NCBI GenBank assembly: GCA_030272155.1
Contig: CP126194.1
Location: 1,975,501-2,039,500 of the forward strand
Reading direction: 5' to 3'
DNA length: 64,000 nt
From: Tetradesmus obliquus
Lineage: Eukaryota; Chlorophyta; Chlorophyceae; Sphaeropleales; Scenedesmaceae
A program made the position numbers and the translations under genes. Below, in pieces: positions 25,214-38,105 of the stretch. The notes below the pieces were generated by a model. The model had not been told where the DNA came from, ran no database searches, and saw nothing but the letters and a program-made list of their open reading frames with translations. Within the stretch, counting starts at the first letter, position 1. The number at the start of each line of letters is the position of its first letter.

Positions 25214-28200
25214 GGGTGAGCATTGACCCCCTTGCGAAGCGGCGAGCCTGCTGCAGAGGCTGCAGCTGCTCTGTGGAGTGGCGCTACACTGCCCCTGCTG
25301 TTGGTGCCACCGTCTGCATCCTCCAGCTGGTGTTGCTGCTGCTGCTGCGCTGCTGCTGCTGCTGCTGGCGGCCTCACACTGCGCACGCCTGCGTAGCTCT
25401 CCTGTGAGCTGGCAGGGCTCCCAGCATCAGCATCTACCCCCGCATGCCGCTGCCTGTCAGCACCTGCTGCTGTTGCTACTGCTGGACCCAGGACGCCTGC
25501 TTTGCTGCTCCGGAAGCGAGCCGGTGACCCCTCCTTTGCAGGGGATTTGTTAGGCGACTGGTCCTTACTGATCCTGGTGCCGCCTGCTTCGCGCTGCTGG
25601 TCCCCGCCCACACCAAGGTCATTCATGGACACCTCAAGTGCCAGCGCTCCACCTGCACCGGCAGGAAGCCCTGCTGCCGAGGCGCAGCTGCTGCGGGCGC
25701 TGCCCACCTCCTCATTTACTGCTGCTGCTGCTGCTGCAGATACGCCTGGCCCTGTTGATGCAGGCATAGCAGCAGCAGCAGCAGACTGGCCAGCGCTGTG
25801 CTCCATGCCGCCTAGCATGCCTGCAGTGCTGGGCGACGGCGAGCGCTGCTTGCTCAGTGCCGCAAATGACAGAGACGAGCCAGTGCGCTGCTGCTGCTGC
25901 TGCTGCTGCTGTGCATCCTGCAGAGCACTTGATGCGTCATCTTCTGCTGCTGCCGTGGCTGCTGCTGCTGCGGTTCCAGCATGCCGCAAAGGCCCCACAC
26001 CTGAGCTGGCGCTAGAAGCCTCCTGCAGGCTCACATCTTCATCTGAAGCAGCATCGTCATGCATAGCTGCAGCTGCTGCTGGCAACTGCTCAGCTTGCTG
26101 CACCCCCAGGATCCCGCCACCTGCCATGCCAGCCCTGCTGCTGCTGTGCTGGCCTGCTGCACTTGAGCTGCGCAGCCGCGCTGATCCCCTGACTCCAGGA
26201 GAGCCCTGGCGAGAGGACCTGACACCTGGCTTCACCCTGTGTGGAGCCTCCTGCTGCTGCTGCGATGATCTAGTGCTGCCAGGCAGGCTACGAGCCCCTG
26301 CTGCTGCTACTGCACTGCTGCTGTGCACAGGAACGACGTCAGCAGAGCTGACTTCAGCAGCAGCAAACGGATCTGTTTCATCCCACAGGGAGTGCTGGCT
26401 GGAGGTTGCTGTAGATGCCCTGCTGCAGTGGCTGCCCACGCTGCTCCGTGTTGCTGCAGCGTCCAGCGCAGCTGCTAACAGCACTCTGCTCTGCTGCCGC
26501 TCTGCTACTGCATGCGGCTGTGAGCAAACCTGTCGCTGTGATTCTGAGTTTGAGCGCTGCTGCTGCCCAGCAGCTGCGGAGCCAGAGGGACGCTGCGCAG
26601 GGTGCCTGTAGAAGTTGCGTGCTAGGTGCACACCTGCTGCTGCTTGCTCCTCTTCATCACTAGGCAGCCGCAGCACCCCCGACGCCCTGGGCCCGTCCAC
26701 AACACCTGGCTCCGCATGAAGAGGGTGTATGGCTGTGTCGCTCACGCTGCTGCTGCTGTTGTTTCGGCTGCCAGAGTTGCTGCCTGCTGCCCCGCCTGCT
26801 GCAGCTGCATGGTGCTGGTGCTCAGCTCCTACATGAGGCCACACAGTGCCCATCTGGCTGCTGGCTGTGCAGAAGGACTCTACAGAGTTGTCATCACCAT
26901 CGCTGCCATTATCATCATCAACGGCTGCCGCCTCTTCTGCTGCTGCAAACTGTGTTTCTGCACCTGCTGCGCCTGCTGCACTGGATGCGTACTCACCACA
27001 CGCCGCGTTGGGTACACTGGAGGACACTGCACCATCCTCTTCTGCTGCCGCAGAAGCAGCAGCTCCCAAGCCAGCCATTGAGAATGAGGTGCATGTGCTG
27101 TCTGCAGGCCCCGGCGCAGCCTCAAGCTGCACCACCTCAGCATAGCACTGCGACTCAAGCTGGTACGTCTGCTGCACCTGCACCGGCTGCTGCTGCCCGC
27201 CACGCGCATGCTTCACAATGCTCACCACAATCGTGCTGCTGCTGCTGCGGCCTCCTGCCCTGCTCCTGCCCCTGACCTCCACAGTGCTGCTGCCCACTCC
27301 TGCAGCAGGTACACCAACTTCTGCTGCTGCTGCTGGCATTGTCCCAGTGTTCTGCAGCAGCCGGTACGATGCTGTCATGGCTGCGCCGTGGCTGCCTTGC
27401 TGGTCCCCGGGCACCTTATGTACAATGAGTGGGCAGCTGCGTGCCTGCGGCTGCGGCTGGCGCTTGCCTGCAGGGCTACAGGAGCTGCCTGCAGCTGCTA
27501 GCACTGGCTCAATGGCTGATGCAGGCACAGCAGCAGCAGCAGCGCTGCCTGCAGCTGTGCCCTGAGTCTGCACATGCTGCATGGCTGCTGCTGGTGCAGC
27601 ATCATCACCGTCCGTGTCTGGAGCGCCTCTTTCAGGTGAGCCAGGCTCTGCTTGGTTGCCAAGCAGCTCCAAAGCATCCAGCGGCTCACCAAAGGCAGGC
27701 AAGCTGACAGCTGACATGAACAGCAGATCCTGATCCGACGGCTCCTGTTGCAGCAGCTGGTGCTGTTGCTGCTGGGTGGGCGCCTGCTGGCGCTGCATGC
27801 TGTCCTGCAGCTGCTCGCGCTGCTCTTGCTGGCTGTGGCGCTGCTCGCGCAGCTGCTGCTTTGTACTGGACTTGGGGGACACCATGCCCAGCCCAGGAGG
27901 CGTGGCAGCAGGTGCAACACTGCTGGCCATGACTCCTCCTGCAAGCCTACTTCCAGCAGCAGCACAGCTGTCACCGCCAGCAGCCCTGCTGCGCGCTGCC
28001 TGCCGCTGCACCGGCTCTGCAGACTGCGGCGTCAGCAGCTGCGACTGCACAAGCTTCGGCAGGAAGAAGTTCCGCTGCACATCAGGAGAAGCCGGCGACT
28101 GTCGTGACCTTCCAGCTGACGTTGGCCGCTGCTGCTGCTGCTGGCGCTGGCTCAGCAGAGATCGGCGCCGCTGCCTGCCAGTGGGCTCCGCCTGCTGCAG

Positions 28201-31200
28201 CATCATGCTGCTGTGCTGCACAAGCGCTTGCACTGCTTCAACTGCCTGCTTCAGCTGCTGCGCCTGCTGCATGCCTTGGCTGCTGCTGCTGCTTGCTTTG
28301 GGCTTGTGAGGCGAGGCCTGGCCTGCCAGCGTGCGAGAGCCATCTGCACTGCAGCTACGTGGCAGCTGGCTTGCAGGAGCAGTACTGCTGGCATGAAGTT
28401 CCACTGCAGACTGGCACTTGCCAGGCGGCACAGGCAGTGCATCGTCGCCGCCAACCGCCATGCCCATTGCTGCTGCACTAGATGCACCACTTGCTGCTGC
28501 TGCTGCTATTGCAGTGCCGCCCAGGGACTGCAGCAGCTGGGCCGCAGGAGCTGCTGCTTCAAACAGCTGCCGCGCAGCAGGCCGAGCATCAAAGGAGTCC
28601 TCTGCTGCCAGGTCAGTCAGCCGCAGTGAGCTCAGCGCTGGCTCGGAGCTGCATTCCGGCAACTGCTGCTGCTGCTGCTGCTGAGGGGCTGCAGCCGATG
28701 CTGATTTGCGCAGCGCCAGCTTGGGCTGTGATGCACGCACAGCAGGAGCACCGCCATACTGCGACTTGAGCAGCTGCGCATACCTGGAGGCACCCCCATT
28801 GCCGCAGATGCTGCTGCCAGGTTTGACTGGTGACCCGCTGGGGATTGCGGCTGCAAAGCTGCCACTCGAGCGCCTGACATTGCTGCTCAAGCTGCTGCGA
28901 GCGCTCACACCCCCAGGGCCACTTGATGGTTTGCCAGCCGCCTGAGCAGCGTCAGCAGCAGTGCCTCCACCTAGTCCTGCAAGGTCTAGCCTGACATGGC
29001 TTGTCCTGACAGCACTGCTTCTGACAGGCAGAGAGCTAGCACGTGCTAAGCTGCCGTTGCTGCTGCTGTCATGCTTCAGTGAGCGCCTGACGGCAGCAGT
29101 ACTGCCTGCTGCGCCTGCTGCAGCAGCAGCTGGTGCTGCCGACTGGCGCGCGGCACCAAGCGCTCGGTTGCCAGCTGCTGCTGGCTGTGCTGCTGCTTTG
29201 GCGGCCGTTGCTCCAGCTGAACCAGGCCTGCCAGGCGCCCTACCAGCAACTATGCTGCTACTGCTGCCGCGCACAAGAGATGCAGCAGAAGATGGGCGGG
29301 CTTGGAATGGGCCTGCATGCTGCTGCTGTTGCTGTTGCTGACGGAGAGGTGACCGTGGGCACGGCTCTGCTGACCTGGCGCCTACCCTACTGGCTGCTGC
29401 TGCCCTCACAGACGCTGCCACATCACCCGCTGCTGCTGCTGCTGCTGCTGCAGGTGCTCTCTTGGGTGTCAGCAGCCCAGAGCCAGGTGCTGGCCTCTTG
29501 GGTGTTGAGGGAGCACTGGCTGCCTTCTTAGGTGTCTGCACAGATGCGGCACCCCTGCTGCCATGCATCATGGCAGCAGCACCTGCTGCTGCCCTGGCAG
29601 CAGCAGGCGAGCAAGGCAGCTGCCTCTGTGGGCTGGCTGCCGGCTGCTTTGTGGGCGTGTTGCTGCTGCTGCCACGGCCGCCGCGCTGGGTGGCTGCAGC
29701 TTTGGATGCTGCAGTGAACGCTTGAAGGTCCAGCAGAGACTGCACTGCTAGCTCCTGCAGCAGCAGGTCCTGCTGCACCTCTGGCAGCTCTGGCGCTGCT
29801 GAGGTGGCAGCTGGCATATGAACATCTGACACTTTTAGCATCCCCGGTGACTGCACATCACCTCCATGCTGCTGCTGCTGCTGCTGCTGCTGGTCAAGCT
29901 CCTGCTGCTGCTGCTGCTGCTGTGCCAGTTGCTGTCCTTGCAGCTCCTGTGCGCCAATGCGCGACAGCGTCTTGCTGGTGCTGCACACAGAAGCTGGCAG
30001 CCCTGCAGCATCGCCAGGGCTAGCAGCGCTGGTGCCCCTGGACAGCTCGGGTGACTCAGCAATCGGCGACAGCGCAGCGACACCAAAGCGCGGCTGTGCC
30101 AGCAGCACCGGTGAGGCGTCTGTCTCTTGTGCTGCCGCGGCAGCTGCCGCTGTGCCCGTCCCTGCTGCAGCCTCATCACCTGCAGCCGCTGCACCATTTG
30201 GATGTGCAGTGGCAGGTGACAGCCGGCTTGGCGTGTGAGGCTCAGCCTGCTGGTCTCTCTCCTGCTGCTGCTGCTGCTGTGCATCCTGCTGCGGGCTGCT
30301 GTCCCATGGCCTATCCCTCACCACAGCAGCAGCCCCTTGTGAGGCTGGGCTCGCCAGCAAGCTTGCCACAAACTCTGCGCCACCTTGCGAAGCTGGCGGA
30401 GGCCCTGCTGAGGGGTCCCCTGGGCTATCCATCAGCCCTGCATACGTCATGCTCCACTCGCCAGCCAGCGGGCCGCCAGCAGCATATGTAACAGGCCGCA
30501 CCGAGGTTGCAGAGTCCTGCAGCGCTTGGCCCAGCAGCTGCCCATCTGATAAGCTGCCGAGGTCGCAGCTGCTGCCAAACAGCAGCGCCTGCAGCACAGA
30601 GTTGTTTGTGCCGCCGGCTGCAGACAGCCCTGACACTGACGGAAGCGACAGCTGCGATGCTGCTGAGAGCCCTGCTGCTGGTGAAGGCGTGTTCCTAGCA
30701 ACTGCTGCTGCTGCAACTGGCTGTTGCTCCTGCTGCTCCTGCTGCTGTGTTGCAGTTGTTGGCTGCTGACACTCGGTTGGTCTTGACGCACTGTGCCTCA
30801 GCAGCTGCGTGTCTGCGCATGTATCCTGTTGCTTGGATACTTCAACAAAAAGCTCTCGCTTGAGACCAGACTCTGCTGCTGTCTTGCTGCTGCTGGCAGG
30901 CGCAACTGCTGCTGGTGCTGCGTCTTGCGCCCCTGCCGCTGCTGCAGTCACTACAGACAGGTCTTCCCAGCTGATCTTTGTCGGCGAATGTGGTGCCGTG
31001 CCATACCTTGGAAAGCTCAGTGTGGGGCAGCTCTGCTTCACCAGCTGGCCTCGCCTCAAAATCTCAGGGGAAAGTGTGACAGCCAGCCGAGCATTGCCAC
31101 CACCTGCTGCTGCTGCCCTGGATGCTGCAGGGCTCATGCTGTGCCAGCGCTGGTGGCCTGCTGCTGCAGCTGCTGCAGCGTCATTGCCCGCACCGCTCGC

Positions 31201-34058
31201 GTGCCGCAGCCTGTGCCGCCTGCTTGGCCCGGCAGCTGCAGCAGCAGTTGCAGCAGAGCCACTGGCCATGCTGCTGCTGCTGCCAGTGCTGCCCCTGATT
31301 GTTGTGTCCATTGCTGGGCAGGACTGCACGCGCCTGTCAGACAGCAGCGCAGCAGCCAGCTGCTGCCCTAAGCCATGCTGCCGCCTGCTGTTCAGTATGC
31401 AAGACCGGCTGTCAACCAAAGAGGGCTCTTCAAGCAGGTCATGCTGCCCTACATCTGCTAGTACACCTCCCTCTTCAGCTACCACTGCTGCTGCTGCCAC
31501 ATCCTCTTCCTGGCATTCCGTGTCTGACTGGGCATCATCAGCTGCCATTGACTGCTGCTTCCCACAACTGACCGGCCCTCTCACGGAGCAGCTGCTGCCG
31601 CTGCGCTCCCCAGCAGCAGCAGCTGCCGCATCTGAAACTGTTGCTGCGGCAGCAGCCGCTGTGCCACTCGCCTGCACTTCCCCAAAGCTGCCATTGCTGC
31701 TGCAGTGCCTACTGTCCACACTGCCCAGCAGCACAGCTGACTCATCAGGGTACAGCCGGCTGTGTGATGGCTCCTGCTGCATACAACCACCAGCAGCTGC
31801 AGCAGCTCCAGACTGATTTGTTCGCTGGGGATGCTGCTGCAGCCTGGCGTTGCTGGCTGTGGCAGCTGCAAGGGAAGATGCCGGCGAGCACAGCTGCTGC
31901 ATCATCAAGCTGTCCATGCTGCAGCTGCTGTTGCCATCCTCGCCATCCTCAGAGCCACTGAGAGCTGAGGAGTGCTGCAGCATGCTCAGCAGTGTAGATG
32001 GCCGGCCAGCAGCAGTCAGCACTCGCGGCATGGCTTGCCGCTGCTGCGGCTGCTCACTCGGCAGGCTGCTGTGTTGCTGCAGCTGGTCCTGCAAGTGCAG
32101 CAGCTGCTGCCTGTTGCAGGCTAGCGTGGCCTCCATCTGCTGCATGCTCTGCTGTAGTGCCTGCTGCAAGTGTGCTTGCTGCTGCTGGTGGGGAGCATTG
32201 CCCGGCGAAACATCCTCGCCTGACCAGGCACTGTTGCCTGCCGCTGCCGCAGACATTTGCTGCTGCTGCAGGCGCTGCTGTTGCTGCACATCGTCTGCCA
32301 CCCCAGCTGCTGCAGGCGCCTTGCCACTGCTGCGCAGGCTTTTTTGCAGCGAGGATCGAGTTTGGTTGAGCCAGCTGCTGAACCTGCCACTGCCTTGCCC
32401 AGCCGCATCAGCTGCATCAGTTGCAGCCGCAGCTCGCTGCAGCCAGGGGGGTGCATCCCTGTCTGCTGCTGTCTCTGCATGCCTTGGCCTGCTGCTGACG
32501 TCCTGCAGGGTGCTGCACGTGTCCTTTTGGTCTTGCTGCCTTCGCCCAGGATGTGCTGCTGCTGCTGCTGCTTGCTGTGGTCCTCCAGGGGTGCAGCTGC
32601 TCGCCTCATCTGCTGCATGCTGCACTGAAGGGCTGCGCATTAGCACGTCTGCTGAAGCGTCGCCATACATGACAGCGCTTGCTACTGCTGCTGTGCTGTG
32701 GCTGTCCTGAGACAGTGCTGGCACTGCTAGCTCTGTGGCTGTGGCAGCTGTTGCTGCCGCCAGTGCTGAGAACTGCACCACATCCAGCTTACACACAGCG
32801 TGAACGGCTCCTGCAGGACAGTGTTTGCAGTATAAGTGTTTGCATGTAGCACAGGTAGCCAATCTAGTTCAAGCACATAGTTGGCTGCTGGTCATTGCTT
32901 TGCACTTCCTTGCATAGGTGCTGCTGTCATGGGTCTTTGAGCAATGCAGACTGCAGCACAGGGTGCACTGCTGCTTGCTCTTGCAGCAGCTGCTGCAATT
33001 GTTACCTGCTGTTGACGGCACTGCCAGGCCCTGCATCTCCAGCTTCAAGTAGCGCTGCACATGCACATGCGGCGCAACCGACAGGCTGTGCTGCAGCCGC
33101 TGTGCATCTCCTGCCATGATCTGCAGCTGCACCGGCAGCGGCTGAAACGCGCAGTTGACCGCAGGAGCGTGCAGCAGCCGCAGCTGCTGCGGCGTGGTGC
33201 CAGGGCTTTGAAACGTGACCTGTGTGAGCAGACGGCAGGAGTGCAGCACGCGGCCTCAAATGACGACTACAGGTGATGCGAAGCAGTGTATGCTTGCAGT
33301 GGGTTGCCACGAAACTGTATGTTGTGTCTGCATCTCAACCCCTGAGTCCAGGTGGTGCTCATTTGAGCATACCTGTACTGTAACATCTCTGTTGGACTTT
33401 CCTTTCAGCTGCAGGATGGCATAGCTCTCCAGTTTGTTGCGCACAGACCTGCAGCAGCATCAGCATTGTCAGCAGTATGCACAACTGTGGCGACGTGCTA
33501 CATAGACAAGCATTGACGAGCTCAGGTTCAACTCGTGCATGAACACACCTCGACCTCCATATTGCTTTGTTGCTGTTGTTGCCCGCCGCATGCAGCAATG
33601 CTGGTGCTCCTTGCCCAGAAGCTGACACCACTGCCTTGAGCAGGCTGCAGTCACCAGCTGGCTGGACAACTGCTGGGCTTGATTGTTCCTGCCGCAGGCC
33701 AGCGACATCTCGCCTAACAGGAGCTGGCGATCCCTGCTTTGCATCCAAGCTGTGCCTGTGATTTGCAGCAAGTTGTGCTCTGGTGTTGGTGACCATGTCA
33801 GCCAGATGGGCTTGCTCGCCCTACAGCCTGCGATGTATTTGAAGCCGTGACGACATTGTAGCAGGTTCCGCAACAAATTGCAGCCTCAACTGCAAGCACT
33901 GCAAAGCTGATCGGTGGTCATATTGGTTGTTGATGGCAGCTGGCAGCGGATGTTGTACACGCAGGTTTTATTATTTTTAAGGCGAGACAGCACTATCATC
34001 TTCTCTCGCGGGGTGCAATGCTGTATGCCCCAGCTGTTGTCTCCGTTTGTATCAGGTC
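19599..34058 (-). CDS. Giant low-complexity protein of unknown function, 3' part of a gene split by a hAT element
   Basis: The phase-consistent exons are 33549-?, 33448-33373, 33219-33006, 32810-20986, 20726-20549 and 20389-19599. The 11,825-base exon is open throughout and codes about 3,940 residues, very rich in Ala, Gln, Ser and Gly with many Q and A runs. Short better-conserved-looking islands occur, such as RAKSDMPEYYPMSPAESPLH and ADLAGFGYEGSMSPTKLAKI. Upstream exons code an ordinary globular sequence (SVRNKLESYAILQLKGKSNR, then VTFQSPG and HVQRYLKLEMQG), which may be a beta-sandwich. At 33890-34058 the frame continues as DNSWGIQHCTPREKMIVLSR. I do not recognise the family. The acceptor of the last exon (TTGGAG) is weak, and the exon between 33.55 and 33.75 kb is tentative. 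The 5' end is lost or displaced: a hAT element sits in the coding sequence at 34059, and the continuation lies beyond it. Confidence 0.6.
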
Positions 34059-34076
34059 CAGGGGTGTGCCGTTTCA
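34059..34076 (+). repeat. hAT left terminal inverted repeat
   Basis: CAGGGGTGTGCCGTTTCA, pairing with the right end except at the thirteenth base. Confidence 0.9.
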
Positions 34077-34564
34077 TATTTCACGTTTCCATTCCTTTCA
34101 TTTCATTTCAAATTTCGTTTCAAATTTCACTCGTCGATACGCCCCACTGCACGGAGTGAAATCATTGCAAAACGTCCGCTTTGAGACGCAGGACAGCAGC
34201 AGCTCACGTCTCAAGCATCTAAAAGTGTATATACTTTCATATAGCAACATTACAATAGGGCTGAACACCAGTAGGAGCCCAGCACACACTCTGCCACGCT
34301 CAGCTTATCCACTGCCAGTGGGTGAAGGCTGTAGCCAGCAGCCTGCAGCATGCAGTGCCCAGGATGGGTCCCTTAAGAAGTCAGAACCTTTCTTCAAATC
34401 TGCAGCTGCAATAACACTAGTGATTATAGTACTAAAATCAAAAATAACACAAAGAAATACAGGCAATCACAAACCCACACAAGCATCAAGATGCACAATG
34501 CAGCCATTGCTGCTGCAGGTGGCATTCGCCCACATGACCTGCTGAAATACAGCTGCTCCTGCTC

Positions 34565-37500
34565 CTACTGCTGCTCCTGCTGCTGCTGCTGCTGCTGCTG
34601 CTTCTCTTGCTCCTCCTCGTCGTTCAAGCTGTCCAGCCACTTCACGTACGCTGCAAAGTCCTCTGCATCACGCACTGCTCCGTCACGTATGAGCGCCTTG
34701 CGGTTGAAGTAGATGAACAGCAGCTTGCGCACACGTGCGCTGGTCATGCGGCTGCGCCCTGTATCCCACACCTGGCTCACAGCGCTGAACACACGCTCGC
34801 TGGTGGCGCTGGTTGGGGGGATGGACAGCAGCATGCGCGCTACCTCGGACAGCTCAGCACAGCTGTGCGAGATGTCAGTCCAGAAGGTCTCAGGCGCCAC
34901 GCCAGCCGTCTGCGTGGCTGCCACTGCTGCAGGCGTTATGCCAATTTCCCGGGGCCTGCTCTTGTAATTCATGAGTTGCCCCTACAGCAGGCGGTGAAAC
35001 AATGCGGTGGGCGGCACTTGACTTGTTGGGATGAATGCAATTCACTGCCAGCAGTGAGTGTTGAGCAGTGGCAAATCCAAGCCAAATTAGCATGCCTTCA
35101 AATCAGGTATGACGTCTGTTAGCTGGGCACTTGCTTGAGTAGTATACAGGCGCTACAGTATACAGGCACTTGCTTGAGTATTATATAGGCGCCACCAAAA
35201 TACGGTATTTCTGCTGTACCTGTTGCTCACCTTTGCCTTGGTCTGAGCCTGCTGCCCCATCATACGGCCTGCAAGCTGCTCAATGAATGCCTCCCCCCGC
35301 ACCAAGTCTGCAGCTGGCATGCTGCTCAGCTTGTCCTTGTACCTGCAGGTGCAGACAACCAGAATCAAGTGTTCAGAGCAGGCAGCAGAACCAGGCTGAC
35401 AGCAAACTGCTGCCATGGCTGCATTCAACATGACAGCAATCTGAATAGCTTGGCAATGCAGGTTAAAGCAGCACCACAACCCTCCACACACACCTGCAAG
35501 CATTACTGAGGTGTGGCTGCATGTGATGTATATGCCGCACGTCACAGCTGCTGCAGTTGCTGACGCGCACCTGGGATCCACAATCGCTGCTGCCACCACC
35601 AGATCTGTGGTCGCCTGCTTAGCGCGCGTGTCCCAGGCCTCAGCAAAGCCGCTGGTAGCAAAGTCAAAGGCCAGGGCCAGCGTCTGCGCAGGCGTGTCAT
35701 CATCCTGCATCATATTTAAGTAGCTGCCCTGCGCAGCGCTAATCTTCTCCACATGCTTTGTCAGCGCCTGCACAGCGTAGTAGCCATCTGACAGCTTTGC
35801 TGTGTCGCCCTCCACCTAAAGGGGCAGCAGCAAAGAGCGCATGACATTAGTACTGAATATATGGTCGTTGATATGCCTAAAGCAGTGATGCAGGAGCAGC
35901 ACTGTAAGTACACAAGCCGTTGATAGAGGCAGTTACTGATGTCATCAGTGGCTGCCAGGCTGGCGTCCCACCTCCTTGATGGCTGACTGGAAGGGTGCCA
36001 GCGTGTCCACGGCCCACTTGATGTCACTGAACAGCACGGAGCTGGTGTCGTTGATGAGACCCTTGAACTTGATTGCTGCTTCCTTGTCTGTCGCCTTGCT
36101 CTGGCTCTGAATGAAGGAGTCAAATTTGTCGCTGCTGACAGTAGCGCGCAGCACCTTCCTGCAAGCCGCAGAAACAGCAGGGAGAGCGGGGCACAGGAAG
36201 TTTAATCAGGCAAGGGCCACAGAACACAGTGAGTGTGCACAATAACTCCATCACCAGGACATCAAGCTACACTGGCAAGAAACCTCCACCAACCAGGCAT
36301 CCTGCTGACGGAGATAATGCAGCTCACTCATTGCGCTCCACTGACTCCATGGAGAGCACGTTGCTGCCAAAGCGCGTTGTGCCAGCTTTGACAAGTGCAG
36401 TGCCACCCAGCTGCTGCTTCTTCTCGTCATAGATGGCACGCGGTATGGTGCGCCCTGTCAGGTACTGCACCACCTCCTTGCCCTTGGCCATGATGCTGGC
36501 CACTGACTCGTTGTTGGCGAAGTCCTTGAGCCCATTGCTGATCAGGTGCTGCAGGCAGTTGACGCTGCCAGCGTAGTGTGGCAGCATCTCCTGCAGGCAC
36601 TCGCCTGCCTTCACCATGTTGCTGCCCCAGTCTGTGACGAACGCCACTGTCTTGTCCAAAATGTTAAACTTGCCCAGCACGCTCTCCACCTGCAGCAGCA
36701 CCACAAGAGCAGCAACAGAGGTGCAGCAGCATGGGTTCTGATTTCATCACCAGACATCAGGCAGCATTTATACACTTACAGCCACCAAACCGCAAGCAAG
36801 TGCTGACGCGTTTCCGTGCACTATATGCCCACCTGTGTGGCGATGTAGTTGCCAGTGTGGCTGTCAGCGCCAGTGAACACCATGTCCAGGAACACACTGG
36901 TGCCGTTGGCGATGGCGTTCAAGTTCAGCACATGCGCACCAGCGTTGTGAGAGCTGGACCAGGCGTCTGTGCTGGTGGCGACATACTTCTGCAAACAGAA
37001 ATTGGCAGCAGCCAAGTCAGCCGTTACGACAGCCATAACACAGGTTGATGCCCAACAAATGGCTAAGCATGGAGACAGTAGGACTGCATACCTGTTGGTA
37101 GCCCTGTGCAATAAACACGACACAACATGTGCTTAACAAGTGGCTGACAACCGCACCTGCTCCTGCAGAAACCCCTCCACTTTGGACTGTGTCTTTCCGT
37201 AAACCTTGTCCAGCATGGTGGTGGCCAGCGCCTTGCGGCCAATCAGCTTGCCCTTCATGTGCGGCGCAAGCGTGAACACCATCTGCTGGAAGTCAGGGTG
37301 CTCCACAAGGCTAAGGGGCTGGTTGCAGCCGTACAGGAAGATGGCGATGGCCTCGTTGTGCTCCTCAATGTCAGCTGCGCTGTATTTAGGGTACACCTTG
37401 ACTGGAAAAGCAGATGCGGACCTGCCAGCACCTGTTGCGCTGCCGCTGCTTGCGTTGCTGCCAGCACCACTGCCGCCAGCGCCAACTGGCAGTCCAGTGA

Positions 37501-37585
37501 GCGTTGTCTGCCCGCCGCGCTTCTCCCTGAAAAAGCGTACAAGGGATTAGTATGCAAGTCACACCATGACTGCTGCTGCAAGTAG

Positions 37586-37665
<80 letters not shown>

Positions 37666-37999
37666 ACTTGAGTGCCTTCAGTTTAGCTGCCACCTCCTGG
37701 TTAGACTCTGCTACCTTCTGAGCGGCTTCACTTGTCAAGAACTTCTGGCACATCAACAGGTGGGTCTTAACGCGTGTAATGTTGCCAGGTACAGACATGT
37801 TGCAGTGGTTGCACCTCTTCTGGCCGTTCACAGTGCTGATCTCGTTGTGCGCAAAGCTGGGCGCTGCACCCCTTGGTTTCTTGCTAATCGATGGATCTTC
37901 GGCGTCCAGCGCATGCCGTGAACGCGCCAAACCGAGGCGGGCAGGGCCAGCATTTTGAACTTGCCCTCCCGCCTGCTGCTGCTGCTGCTGCTCAGACAT
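34565..37999 (-). CDS. hAT transposase with BED zinc finger
   Basis: Nine exons fit by phase: 37999-37668, 37526-37157, 37103-37092, 36988-36833, 36689-36328, 36158-35972, 35815-35571, 35342-35231, 34981-34565 (2193 nt, 730 residues). A BED-type zinc finger near residues 60-90 (CNHCNMS...TRVKTHLLMC) should bind the element ends. The RNase H fold shows YVATSTDAWSS (first Asp) and VAFVTDWGSNMVKAG (second Asp), followed by CLQHLISNGLKDF of the hAT insertion region. The C-terminal dimerisation region reads PPTSATSERVFSAVSQV, the hallmark of hAT enzymes. The protein cuts and pastes the element. No stop or frame break is seen, so it may be active. One proposed exon is only 12 bases (Gly-Tyr-Gln-Gln); leaving it out would also keep the frame. 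Confidence 0.88.
37587..37664 (-). repeat. (CTG)26 microsatellite in transposase intron 1
   Basis: Twenty-six uninterrupted triplets (CAG on the coding strand) begin right after the donor GTGAGC. This is the longest pure triplet tract in the window. Confidence 0.95.
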
Positions 38000-38081
38000 G
38001 TTTCAGTCGTTTCACTTTTCCGTTTCAGATTTCATTAAATTTCATATTTCAGTGAATTTCTTACACCAGGGCTTGAAACCG

Positions 38082-38099
38082 TGAAATGGCACACCCCTG
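38082..38099 (-). repeat. hAT right terminal inverted repeat
   Basis: On the minus strand this reads CAGGGGTGTGCCATTTCA, the partner of the left end. Confidence 0.9.
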
Positions 38100-38105
38100 A
38101 CCTGA

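Larger units (their letters stand above)
34059..38099 (-). mobile_element. hAT-superfamily DNA transposon, apparently complete
   Basis: The element is 4,041 bp with 18-base terminal inverted repeats starting CAGGGGTGTGCC (one mismatch). TTTCA-type subterminal repeats are dense within 80 bases of each end, as expected for transposase binding. It carries one transposase gene on the minus strand, with all exons open. The left flank ATCAGGTC (34051-34058) matches TTCAGGTC (38106-38113) at seven of eight bases, fitting the 8-base target duplication of hAT elements. Six extra bases (ACCTGA, 38100-38105) make the right junction palindromic. It lies in, and in the same direction as, an exon of the giant gene. 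Confidence 0.9.

Noticed and set aside
20870-32860. Many plus-strand open frames of 60-370 codons rich in Leu, Cys and Ala
   Set aside because: They are antisense shadows of the CAG/GCA/AGC-rich minus-strand exon: any frame across CTG/TGC/GCT repeats stays open. None has a family signature.
32811-32862. Cys-rich start of the giant open frame (CATCKHLYCKHC), resembling a zinc finger
   Set aside because: It lies upstream of a good CTGCAG acceptor and is out of the spliced gene model, so it is intron.
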